Shown in pieces: positions 17,874-26,415 of a DNA stretch of 26,415 bases. Each line of letters begins with the position of its first letter. The stretch's first letter is position 1. Both the position numbers and the translations under genes were made by a program. The DNA is from Chara braunii (taxonomy: Eukaryota; Streptophyta; Charophyceae; Charales; Characeae): assembly GCA_003427395.1 (NCBI GenBank), contig BFEA01000029.1, forward strand, positions 1,666,444 through 1,692,858. Direction: 5' to 3'. The notes beneath the pieces were generated by a model. It was not told the origin of the DNA, ran no database searches, and saw only the letters and a program-made list of their open reading frames with translations.

Positions 17874-19923
17874 ATGGCCGACGGTGTGTCGCAAGCCACC
17901 GACGCGGCGCCGACCTCGGCACCGGGCTCCATACCCGTGCCGGCGGACCAGGGCCATCAACCCCAGGGGGATGTGCAAACCCTCCTCACCTCCCTCTTTG
18001 CGCCCTTACAGGCGCAGGTGACGACTCTTGCCGCTGGCTTGCGGCAACTTCAGGACGTTGGTCATCCTTCCTCTCCCACCTCTCCCTCTTCTCCTGGCTC
18101 CCAGTTCCGGTCCCCCGTCCTCCGACATGGTGGCCACGGCGGAGCTTCCTCCTCTGCCGCCCCCGACCCAGGCATCCTGGTGACCGTCCACGCTCCTAGC
18201 ACGACGGCCGCCACGGCCCAGACCCTCCCTCACTCTACGGGCGCACCCGCCCAGATTCCGGTCACTACGGCCACGGGACCACAACCCGCTGCTATGGTCT
18301 CAGCATTTCCGGGTGCCCTGCTTCTCCCTCCCATTCGCACGACCGCAACGCCACTTGGCTCTCCCCCCTGTGGGATGCCCCGAGGCGCTCGTGCGTCCAG
18401 TTCCCCCACGCTTCCTCCTGCCACTCCTCGCTCCATATATGTTCGACGTCTCGACGACGAGCTTGCCTAGACCCGGGACGACCTCGCCCTCTTACGCCTT
18501 CAGCCACCCCTACCCTCACAGGTGGCCGTGCCTTCTGGTGCACCCCCTTCTTCCTCTCCTCTTCCTTCCATGCAGACTCTCTTCCCTCGCCCTGCACCTT
18601 ATCCATCCCCATCCTACCTTTTCCCTATTCCCTCGGTTGCTGCGACCTCTTCCACCGCAACTCCCTCGCAGCCTGCCGCGGTTGCCCCCGCCGCTCCGAG
18701 TCCCCCTTGTGGCCCGGGCCTACAGTCAGTTGCGCACTTTTCTCCAGGACTTGCGCCGACTTACTCAGCCGTAGCACAAGCCTCTGCTCCTCGATCCCCT
18801 CGCCACCAGTGCTGAAAATGGTGGCGCACCACTCGTCCGCTTGACGGACATTACCTTGTACGACGGTACAGGGATACGCGTGTCTCGGTGGTTGCAGTCA
18901 GCCACCCACATGCTCCAGCTCATGGGCGCCCCACCCGACACGTGGGTGGGTCACCTCTCCACACGCCTGCGTAGCGGTCCTTTCGACGCCTGGGAGGATT
19001 TCTACATGCACTCCCTTCGTGAGGTTCGAACCCCGACCTTTATGGATTTTCAGGCGTTCCTCGAGGACCGCTTCGGAGCTCGACATGACGTCACTGACGC
19101 CTTTGAGCGCGTCGTCCGCACACGCTGGTCTGTCTTTGGTGGTGCTGCCGGCCTGCACCACCACATCCATGTCTTTCAGGACGCCTGCCTCGTTTGTGAT
19201 GTAGCGTTCCTCCCTCAGGCTGCCCTCATCGACAGTTTTTTGGCTAGCCTTCCCTTTGAGTACTGCTCCGAGTTATGGCGGTACGAGTTCACATCGGCCC
19301 CGCAGGCCTATGAGGCCGCCAAGACCCATCAGCGGATGCGGGCCCGTCTTCACCTCGCCTCCTCCTCCCAGCCTCAACATACTGGCTACGCCCCCTCCTC
19401 CTCTCACGACACTTCCTAGTGCCACTCCCCTTTCCTCGGCCGCCCCCGCCGCTCCGCGCAGCAAGGACGCCACTTCTCGCGCCGCTTCGGCGCGCTCGAG
19501 TATGGTGAGCAGGACGCTGTTGCCCCACTGTCACTTGAGGGTGACCATAGCAACGACCTCGACCTCGGCGAGGCCGTCCACTACCACCTGGAGGACTCTA
19601 CTCTCCCTATGACCGAGCGCCTCCAACTCATCCTCTCCGTCCTCTCCCGAGCACGCAGTCGTTCCGGTCACGCTGGAGCGTCGGCCCCTGAGGTCTTTCA
19701 GCAGGACCTCCCCCAGGGCTTTGTCCCTCCTCGTGGTGTCCTTTCCGTTAAGGAGCGCGCGACCATTTTGGGCCGGCGTGGGTGTTTGCGCTACCGCCAA
19801 GACGGTCATACCTCCTCGCGGTGCCCTTACACTGTCGCCCTCGACCACCACTACGCAGATCTTTCCCGCCAGTGTCGTGCTCAGTCCCCCCCCGGCACCT
19901 CGCATCCCCGCGGCGCCTCCTAG
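17874..19923 (+). pseudogene. gag: Gag of the gypsy element, broken
   Basis: The nucleocapsid precursor that would package element RNA. ATG at 17874 in context CTCATGG begins MADGVSQATDAAP and opens a Pro/Ser/Ala-rich N-terminal region. Breaks: TAG at 18468-18470 (after RRLDDELA), a frame change near 18701-18720 by a C run, TAG at 18772-18774, TAG at 19417-19419, and a final TAG at 19921-19923. The core, 18841-19419, has the helical retrotransposon Gag pattern (DAWEDFYMHS, FQAFLEDRFGA). The zinc knuckle near 19783-19824 reads CLRYRQDGHTSSRC: its second Cys is Tyr (TAC at 19792-19794). pol overlaps in the -1 frame. Confidence 0.75.
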
Positions 19924-21815
19924 CCACGGTGCAGTGTACACCTGCGCCCTCTTCAGTAGTGGCCTTCCCGACATCTTCGTTGCGGTTCGCCCCTCTCGCT
20001 ACTGGAGCTGAGGTATCGCAGGACCCGACAAAGTGTACTCCGCCCTCTGTCGCGGTACCGTCTGCGCCTCCGCAGACCACCATCTCCCCTCATACCCCTC
20101 CACGACTACCGACGCGTCGAGCCATTTGCTCAGCCTGTTGCAGCGAGCAACTCGCTACTCGCGAGGACGTTATATCCTCTCTTCTGGACTTGAGCATGCT
20201 CCAAGCTCGTCAGGAGCGACTCACCCTCCATGTCGCTGCACCGCATCGCCTTCCCACCATCCTCTCTGACCCCGATCGCACCCTCCCGATCATCCCCGTA
20301 CGAATGCGGACCTCCACGAGGGTGTACTCAGCGTTGTGGGATTCCGGTTCTCAGGGCGACTTCATTCACCCGATTGTGGTGAAAGAAGCCCGCTTACCCA
20401 CGATAGGGTCTTCGACTCCCATCTTTGTCACCCTAGGGGATGACAAGACCCAACGCTTCTTCGATCAGACGGTCACCGACCTCCCTTTCTTCCTCACTCT
20501 CGAGTTGACTGATCGTCCCCGGGCGTCTCGTCGCCACCGCTCCTCTGCACATTTCGATGTGATGGAGACGGGGTACAACTTCATTCTCGGTACTCCGTGG
20601 TCTCGTCGGTTCCGCAACACCAAGGCCGATTGGGTGACCAACACTCTCGTTCTCAAAACGAAGTGTGGACAAACGTATCGCATACCTTTCATAGCTACCA
20701 CTGCGACACCACACCCCGATCCTCCTCCCCCGGAGCCTTCTATGCCCACACCATCTCCGACGATCACTGTCACCTCCCCTCGACAGTTCTGTCACTTCAT
20801 CCGACAGGACTACGTCACCTTCTTTATGGTGAACGTTACGGATCTCTTACATTATGATCCACCCTGTCCCAACGCCGAGCTCATCCCTCTGGAGCTAGAT
20901 CCTTCGTCTATCTCCATTGCTCCCATCTCTACTTCCCACCCTCCGTCGTCCATCGAGTCCACCCCGCCATCGCGCGCCGACGCTGACGCTGAGGAACTCG
21001 CACGATATACGGCTGACCTGGAGCCCGCAGTTCGTGACCTCATTCGAGAGTACCATGACGTTTTCCCATCGTCGTTCTCATATGCTAACATCCCACCGAT
21101 GCGCGACATCGAGCACTCCATCCAGCTTATGCTTGACTATCGTGCTCATCATCAGGCACCCTACAGACTCTCGATCCCCGAGGCCACTGGACTCAAGCGT
21201 AAGCTTGAGGAGCTCCTGAGACTGGGTTTCATTAAACCCTGCAACTCCCCGTGGGGTGCACCCGTCCTCTTTACTCGCAAAGCGGATGAAACTCTCCGTC
21301 TCTGCATCGACTATCGCGGTCTCAACCGCTACACGGTTAAGAACAACTACCCCATGCCTAGTTCCGACGAGTTGTTCGACCGCCTAGCCGGCAACTGCTT
21401 CTTTACGAAGATCGATCTTCGTAGCGGTTACCATCTGATCCACGTCGCTGCAGCGAACCAGCCGAAGACAGCGTTCCGATCACGCTTCGGCCATTACGAG
21501 TTTATGGTGATGCCATTCGGCCTCACCAACGCATCCGCTACCTTCCAGAGAGTGATGAACGATATTTTTAGGGACATCCTGGAACAGTACGTTCTCGTCT
21601 ACCTCGACGATATCCTGGTCTACAGTCGTACCCTTGAGGAGCATCCTAGACACCTCCGCGACGTCCTTGACCGCTTGCACAGACATGGCTTCTATGCCAA
21701 GCTGAGCAAGTGCCGCTTTGAACAACACAAAGTGGATTTCTTAGGACACTACGTATCTGACCAAGGTCTCTACATGGACAACGCAAAAATCAATGTTATT
21801 GAGGAGGCTACTTGA
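19782..21815 (+). pseudogene. pol: Pol of the gypsy element: protease and reverse transcriptase, truncated
   Basis: Open for 677 codons; the first codon (GTG) is not a real start, and the first 45-50 codons overlap gag in another frame, so the product would need -1 frameshifting or an upstream fusion. The aspartic protease has its DSG at 20340-20348 (about residue 187) and ILGTPWSRRF downstream. Reverse transcriptase has RLCIDYRGLN, KIDLRSGYH, MPFGLTNAS and catalytic YLDD at 21600-21611 (about residue 607), then FLGHYVSDQGL. The frame stops at TGA 21813-21815, straight after the transcriptase. RNase H and integrase are missing; the same frame resumes with the C-terminal tail, so an internal deletion rather than a point stop removed them. 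Confidence 0.85.
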
Positions 21816-22046
21816 GAGCCCCTCGAGCACTTGCAGCATGCTCGCATGTTGGTGCGTGCCTATGACCGTGCTCGCCGTGCTGGGTTGACAGCTCCTCCTC
21901 AGCCCACTGACTCTCCTCCTTCTCCCTCGGCTGATGAGACCACTGAAGACGAGCCTGCTTCATCTGAGGCAGACCTTCAACAGCAGCCAGATGCTTCTGA
22001 GCGTCCACAACGCACTCGTCGTCATCCAGCTCGATACGACGATTGA
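21816..22046 (+). pseudogene. Pol C-terminal tail after the internal deletion
   Basis: Same frame as pol, directly after the TGA: EPLEHLQHARMLVRAYDRARR, then a Pro/Ser/Glu-rich stretch and a basic end RPQRTRRHPARYDD before TGA. It looks like the segment that follows integrase in gypsy polyproteins, with an Arg-rich end. Placing it at the pol C-terminus is inference from frame, position and composition. Confidence 0.5.
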
Positions 22047-23164
22047 CTCCAACTTATCTTCCCACGTCTTTGACTTCTTAGTACTCCATCCACTCCAGTT
22101 TTGTCACTTCAACTCGTTGACGTTGCGGCTCTTCCTCGACGGCATTCCGGACTCCGCACCATGGACGTCATCGACAACTTCATGGACTTCGTCACGATCA
22201 TCTCTGCCTACTTCAGACGTCATCACTCTCTGACCACTTTACCCTATACAGTACCCTGGTTGTGTCGCATGATGGTCTCCCTTCGCCGAGTTCCTTTGAG
22301 TTGGGCTCTCCCTTGGTATACGCACAGGCATCGGGACCATAGCATTACCTTGGCTTCCCAGCTTACGGATCCAACTCCGACTTCCCCCACCTTATGAGTC
22401 ATTTGCATGATTCCCTTACCCATCACTTTTTCTACCCTCTGCCGGCCCTCACGCCCTAGTTAGGCAGCCTTGCATGCTTCATCTAGGTGCGCCCAGTATA
22501 CCAGGCTCCCTTGTTCCCTTGCATGGTCGACCCTCCAAAGCGGTCACCCCTTTAGTCGAGCATTACCCGCCCTGATGGTCTATCTGTTAGGGTCATTGGT
22601 TCTATTCGCTCCCAGTTCCCTACCCTCATTGAGCCTGATGACATGTATCTCCCTGTCATTTATGTGTGGATGCCCTTAGGAGTTTCTCAACCCCTAGGCT
22701 GCATTCGCTACCCTCAGAGACCATCCCACCCTTGGTTGCGACACACCCTTCCTGTGACATATGGTTGTTTTCTTGTTGCTTTGTTGCTCTCAGACTGAGG
22801 CTATTGCCTCTGACATTCTGGGATTTAGTTGTTTCTGCTTTTGCTGTTCTTAGAACTTATATACTAGTCAACTGTTTCCAGACTGAGGCTTCTGCATCCA
22901 ACATTCTAGGGTTTAGTTGTCATTACTTTCTGTTTTCCTAGGACATGTATGCTAGTTAGTTGCTTCTGCTTCCACTTAGGCTGTTAGCTGTGACATTGTT
23001 GTTTTGTGACATTTTGTATCCTAGGTTGCATCGCATGGACTCAGCATGGAGCTTGCTCTGCATCCTAGATTACTCCGAGTCAGGTTTTCTTTTTCTTTGG
23101 TAGAGTTCCGCTTCTTGGCGGAAACGTGCTTGTATCTAGGCGATCCATCACAAACCGAGGATCG
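22047..23164. other. 3' untranslated region of the gypsy element with degenerate tandem repeats
   Basis: T- and C-rich noncoding DNA. From 22791 to about 23040 a unit of roughly 88-93 bases repeats about 2.7 times, beginning CAGACTGAGGCT at 22791 and 22879 and CCACTTAGGCTG near 22972. No envelope-like or other gene was found. A clear polypurine tract before the 3' LTR is not visible; GAGGATCG is the only candidate. Confidence 0.6.
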
Positions 23165-23474
23165 TGTAGCGGACCTCTGGTTGGCCTGTGAGACCAGCCC
23201 CTTGGCCTGTTCTCACAGGCCTGTGTTGTATTCGGGGTAGTCCAGTCCAGGCCGGTACCTCTGTCGGTACCAGCCAGTCCAGTCCGGTCCAGTCAGTCCG
23301 CTGGGGTATACCCCAGCTATTGTCTGTTTTCCGATTCATTCTGCATTCGCACAGTTTTGGAGTACGTGCGTTGGAGTCTTGCGTGGGAGCTGTGCTGTGC
23401 CATCTCGCTCCTCCCTCATCCTCCATCTCCACTTGTATCCCAGGCGGAGCACCTCACCCGGTGGGTCCGCCACA
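23165..23474 (+). repeat. 3' LTR
   Basis: 310 bp. It has the same ends and hairpin as the 5' LTR (GGCCTGTGAGA 23183-23193, TCTCACAGGCC 23211-23221). It carries about 42 extra bases of AGTCC/GGTACC-rich short repeats and a perfect 18-bp palindrome GCTGGGGTATACCCCAGC, which the 5' LTR has with one mismatch. Confidence 0.85.
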
Positions 23475-23479
23475 GCCAC
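23475..23479. repeat. target site duplication, right copy (GCCAC)
   Basis: Pairs with GTCAC at 15698-15702; one transition apart. Confidence 0.75.
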
Positions 23480-23615
23480 ATTGGATGACCAAGACAACCT
23501 TATTTGGCGTAGGTGGGTGGCGGAGGAAGCGACATGGGAGCGACTCCCTCATTCTCATTTCAGGGTCCCCTACCAAGAGCAAAACTTTGTCCTGGCCCCC
23601 CCCCTTCCCAATTGA
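23480..23615 (+). pseudogene. LINE ORF2 C-terminal end, continuation after the gypsy insertion
   Basis: If one target copy and the gypsy element are taken out, the frame ending KNRKLVT at 15702 continues without shift into LDDQDNLIWRRWVAEE and ends at TGA 23613-23615. It is rich in Trp and acidic residues and unrelated to the LTR sequence before it. The perfect frame continuity supports both the insertion model and the reality of the LINE frame. The LINE 3' untranslated region presumably follows, but no poly(A) end is visible nearby. Confidence 0.55.
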
Positions 23616-24174
23616 TCAAACCAACACCCGCCCCCTACCTCCATACGATCCCCACCAGCCTCTCTCCTAAAACCAGCGCACTGTCCCTCCCCCTGCCCTG
23701 GCCCGCTGTTTGCTTCTCCTGCCCCGTAAGTCATCCAGTGATCTGGGATGTTCCGAGTAAAGAATAACAGTGACTGAACACCGGGACGACACGGGGATAC
23801 ATGACAGGACTGCCTGTGCCGAAGGGCCTGGAGGAAATGAAGGAATCGAGAGGTTAAGGATGGTAGACAGCAAGGGGACTGCAGGAACAACAAAATGCAG
23901 CACAGGAGGGCAGATGGACAGAGGAAGGGGACAAGGATTGAGTGATACCGAATAGAGGGGGTTAAGGCGACCAACGGGATTCACGGGGTTGAGGTTTTAT
24001 CAGACAAGAGGGCTTAACAGAAACCACTCCCTAGCTTAACTAAGTGTGGGAACTTGCAGATGAAACTTATAAGAACGAATTAACACTGGGTGTTTACGCT
24101 GCGAACAATGCAGTAGAAGGCTCTCAAGTACGACTATAATTGTTTCAAGCTCTATAAAATGTATGATGGGACGC
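23616..24174. other. no gene seen
   Basis: May begin with the LINE 3' untranslated region. The plus strand is C-rich at first, then purine-rich. Frames on both strands (for example 23570-23974 minus) show no recognised domain. Confidence 0.45.
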
Positions 24175-24260
24175 GGAATGGCCTGGTGTCCAAGTGGTTC
24201 GGACACTGGCTGGAAGTGCGCATTGTGGTATGAGGGTGTGGGTTCAAAACTCCGCAGCCT
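24175..24260 (+). mobile_element. tRNA-like SINE head or tRNA relic (Ser/Leu-like)
   Basis: An A-box-like TGGTGTCCAAGTGGTTCGG lies near 24184-24202, and a B-box-like GGGTTCAAAACTCC at 24240-24253. The roughly 55-base gap suits a tRNA with a long variable arm. A clean cloverleaf could not be drawn, and no second copy is in the window. Confidence 0.4.
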
Positions 24261-24400
24261 CGCGCACTCCGCCGGACGGTGCTCTCATAGTACCCAACCA
24301 TTCGCACCCCACCCTTGGGACGACGCATTGGTAAGTTTATACAGACACTGCCTGCGCACCGCCCAAGGGACTGGTCCATGTTGTTAGTATGCTGGGAGCT

Positions 24401-24700
24401 GGCTTTGGGGGAGGACTGTTTGAGTGGTCGGCCTTTGGGGTGGTCCAATGACTAAGGGAGTTATTCCACAGATGAGGGGTGTTCGAGGGGTCTGATTCCG
24501 ACCCGATGATCGGGTCTGCACTTAGGTTTAGGGAGTCTTACCGCGGGCTTTGGGGGAGGGTCGTCCGTCTTGAATGATCAGAACCATTGGATAGTCCGAT
24601 GATTGGGGTTGCTCCTGAGACGAGGGGTACCCGAAGGGTTTAGTCAGGCCTCCAGTCCGATGATCGGGTCTGCAGCAGTATACTGGCCAGTACGGGGTTT
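24401..24700 (+). repeat. degenerate tandem repeat, two units of about 145-154 bp
   Basis: Units start GGCTTTGGGGGAGG at 24401 and 24546. Both share the words GATGAGGGGT / GACGAGGGGT and CCGATGATCGGGTCTGCA (24503 and about 24657). The first contains a 17-base palindrome GACCCGATGATCGGGTC. Confidence 0.6.
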
Positions 24701-24730
24701 AGGTTAGGGGTCGGGTTAGGTTAGGGTGTC
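24696..24730. repeat. telomere-like GGTTTAGG/GGTTAGGG stretch
   Basis: Short interstitial run of TTTAGG, TTAGGGG and TTAGGG words. It is too short and irregular to be a telomere. Confidence 0.6.
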
Positions 24731-25484
24731 AGTCCGCATGAGGGGTGTGAACCTCTTCACTGACAGGTTCCATGGGGGTTGTGTGGGTTCCTGGGGTGTC
24801 TTCAGATGTCTTGGGTACCGCTTCGGTTTCCCGATCCAGAGGTTCACCGATGGTTGAACCCATGCTTGTCCCGCCCTGGTCCTGGTCTGATCCCGCCTCT
24901 CATGCATCCTATAGAGTGGTCGTAGCAGGACGGGTCCTACGTACTTATGATGCCTGCAGGCGGGCCCCCGTTAAAATCCTACGATGCCTGCGGGATGGGC
25001 TTCATCCGGGATAGTGCCTGGTCTGTCATACCCACTGGAGAGGTCACTTAGGGGTACACATCAAGGGGTTTACTCCAGGTAGTAGACTCATCTGGGAAGG
25101 GTAGGGTGGTTGTCGTACCGTTCATAGAAGTGTGGTTCGCCACCAGAGTCTGTGAGGTTGATGCAGGTTGGAAATAGCCCAATCTGCTCCGGGTCGTCCC
25201 TGAGTAATCAGGGTGTCCTCTATGGTAGCAGTCAGGGGTCTGTAGCTAGATCCTTGGCACATTGCGGGTTTGGGAGCCTTGGTCTAGTTAGGCTAGGTCT
25301 AGGTAACCAGCTATAGGGGCTCGACTTACGACAGTTAAAAGTAACACAGTTAAAAGTGTAGTCTCCATGGTTAGGTATCCCCAAGAATGTGGATCCTCTA
25401 AGTCATCCCCCCACTGGTTGAACATGCAAATCATACACTTCCCGAGGCATAGAGCCCAGCCGCTACTACCACATGGATCTTTTG
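24731..25484. other. no gene seen
   Basis: GC-balanced noncoding DNA with short direct repeats such as CCTACG-ATGCCTGC near 24937-24990 and CAGTTAAAAGT near 25333-25358. No recognised domain in any frame. Confidence 0.45.

Positions 25485-25514
<30 letters not shown>
25485..25514. repeat. poly(A) run
   Basis: 30 A residues after CTTTTG. Could be a retroposon tail or homopolymer expansion. Confidence 0.9.
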
Positions 25515-25517
<3 letters not shown>

Positions 25518-25547
25518 TGATGGGACACTGGACCTGCTTTCCAGCAA

Positions 25548-25754
25548 GTGCTGCTCCCCACTAATAGATGGAGCAATCCAAAACGGGGTCTGCTAATGGG
25601 GGATGCTCCAATCACCTCCATTAGCATGGTCCACGACAGGGCGATGTTTTCTGAAAAAAAAGAAAACGGCCCACCAGGCAAAGCCTCAATTCTGTGGCGA
25701 GGTCCCACCAGCAAAGGGGATTGGATTAAGATCCTAAATCTGGGAGTGTTTTAA
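25548..25754 (+). other. short unrecognised open frame between poly(A) runs
   Basis: 68 codons, without a confirmed ATG start, reading LLPTNRWSNPKRGLLMG near the N-terminus. It might be a retroelement remnant given its position between two poly(A) tracts, but no domain was recognised. Confidence 0.2.
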
Positions 25755-25910
25755 GCAGAGATGCAGAAACGTAGTTCAATCTCTATTTTCTGAACTCTTC
25801 CACAAACGCGTCCAAATTCGGGCGTTCAATACAATCCTCTTTGATAGTGGGACCTGGCCCCTGGTAGTTCTCTTACCACCACTGTGATAGAGGCTTTGCA
25901 CAAGGGCTTT

Positions 25911-25913
<3 letters not shown>

Positions 25914-25937
<24 letters not shown>
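25914..25937. repeat. poly(A) run
   Basis: 24 A residues after a T run, 400 bases from the previous poly(A) run. Confidence 0.9.
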
Positions 25938-25941
<4 letters not shown>

Positions 25942-25962
25942 TCCTCTGCACTACTCTCTATT

Positions 25963-26235
25963 TTGTTATCTCGATGTTCTACTGTTGAAGAAAAACATCC
26001 AATGCACCTGGCCACCCCGATGAGAGTGCAGTGGAGTGAGCACTTTTCTCTCGGTTTTGCAAAATCTAGAGTAGCGGAGGGAGTCCCAAAGTTTGATTTC
26101 AGAAAGCAGGTCCTGAAACATTTATTTAAACCACCTCTACTTAGGGAAGTGGCGGCTTGCATGCAGGCAGCCATTGCTACAGTGCTGGGACGTTTCCACT
26201 CGAATGAATTAAGTGAATTATTCCAGTGCCCCTGA
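25963..26235 (+). other. unrecognised open frame
   Basis: 90 codons ending at TGA 26233-26235, with the segments HFSLGFAKSRVAEGVPKFDF and LLREVAACMQAAIATVLGRF, the latter able to form an amphipathic helix. Composition looks protein-like, but no family is recognised and the 5' end abuts a poly(A) run. It may be an exon or a retroelement remnant. Confidence 0.25.
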
Positions 26236-26415
26236 TGCGATCATCCCAGCACTTTGCAGCGCACATGCATATTGAAATCAAACTCGTCTTCTTGTCACTT
26301 TGTCATGCCTGCAAACAGCAGTACAGCAACTGGCGACATGCGCCCACACAGTACTCAAGATATCGTAACCAGATATGAGTTCTCTTCAACTGGCTATGGC
26401 GACTGGGCGCCCACA
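26236..26415. other. no gene seen at window end
   Basis: Short noncoding stretch cut by the window edge. Confidence 0.5.

Larger units (their letters stand above)
15703..23474 (+). mobile_element. Ty3/gypsy-type LTR retrotransposon, complete ends but defective (7772 bp)
   Basis: Order on the plus strand: 5' LTR, tRNA-iMet primer site, long structured leader, broken gag, pol with protease and reverse transcriptase, pol C-terminal tail, 3' untranslated region, 3' LTR. Both LTRs begin TGTAGCGG and end CCGCCACA. A near-matching 5-bp duplication flanks it, and the LINE frame closes when it is removed. RNase H and integrase are absent, so it could not have inserted itself in this state. Class assignment rests on the DSG protease and the YLDD reverse transcriptase; with the integrase lost, domain order cannot confirm it. 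An adapter at 16883-16920 warns that the leader may be misassembled. Confidence 0.85.

Noticed and set aside
19886-19893. Run of eight C in the gag/pol overlap as a programmed -1 slippery site
   Set aside because: Position and direction fit, but the copy is decayed, C runs are common here, and no downstream pseudoknot was established.
17752-19974. Minus-strand and alternate plus-strand frames over gag
   Set aside because: GC-rich shadows of the gag and pol frames, dominated by Pro, Gly and Arg.
21925-21960. CTGATGAG as a hammerhead ribozyme core
   Set aside because: Lies in the pol tail frame; the GAAA segment and flanking helices are absent.
24161-25526. Shared 12-mer GTATGATGGGAC near 24161 and 25515
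   Set aside because: A 12-base match is expected by chance in a window this size.

Overview
The window looks like repeat-rich nuclear DNA of a plant-lineage eukaryote, most likely a charophyte alga such as Chara. The reasons are plant-type LTR retrotransposon primer sites (initiator-Met and Asp tRNA), plant telomere-like TTTAGGG motifs, long AT, TC and TA microsatellites, tRNA-derived SINE-like repeats, and a Gag fragment that from memory resembles Gag-like proteins predicted in Chara braunii. The species is an inference. No intact host gene, rRNA or CRISPR array was found.

Layout. 1-4 kb: palindrome-rich GC segment, a possible hAT-like element with 35-bp inverted ends (734-2318), a SINE (2745-2955) and a second tRNA-like relic (about 3800-3900, minus). 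4.2-6.2 kb: two families of short hairpins whose arms change between copies while pairing is kept. The first is split by a MITE-like element sitting inside a (TA)n tract. 7.2-7.8 kb: a dense run of strong stem-loops. 9.2-9.65 kb: two SINE-like units on the minus strand. 9.9-11.3 kb (minus): a broken Gag with a tRNA-Asp primer site. 12.5-14.2 kb (minus): unrecognised, decayed reading frames that could be exons. 14.8-23.6 kb: the 3' end of a LINE ORF2 split by a complete but dead Ty3/gypsy-type LTR element (15703-23474). That element has two LTRs, a tRNA-iMet primer site, a structured leader, broken gag, and pol with protease and reverse transcriptase; RNase H and integrase are deleted. It is flanked by a near-perfect 5-bp target duplication, and the LINE reading frame closes exactly when the element is removed. 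24-26.4 kb: a tRNA-like relic, degenerate tandem repeats, telomere-like DNA, poly(A) tracts and two unrecognised short frames.

One artefact matters for any reuse. Positions 16883-16920 are exactly the 38-base Nextera mate-pair junction adapter, so the assembly around it may be falsely joined. An N lies in a poly(A) run at 11873.

The best candidate for something undescribed is the pair of covarying hairpin families at 4185-5609 and 5906-6198. The second family recurs in the gypsy leader at 17125-17427, which suggests a structured RNA element carried by retroelements.
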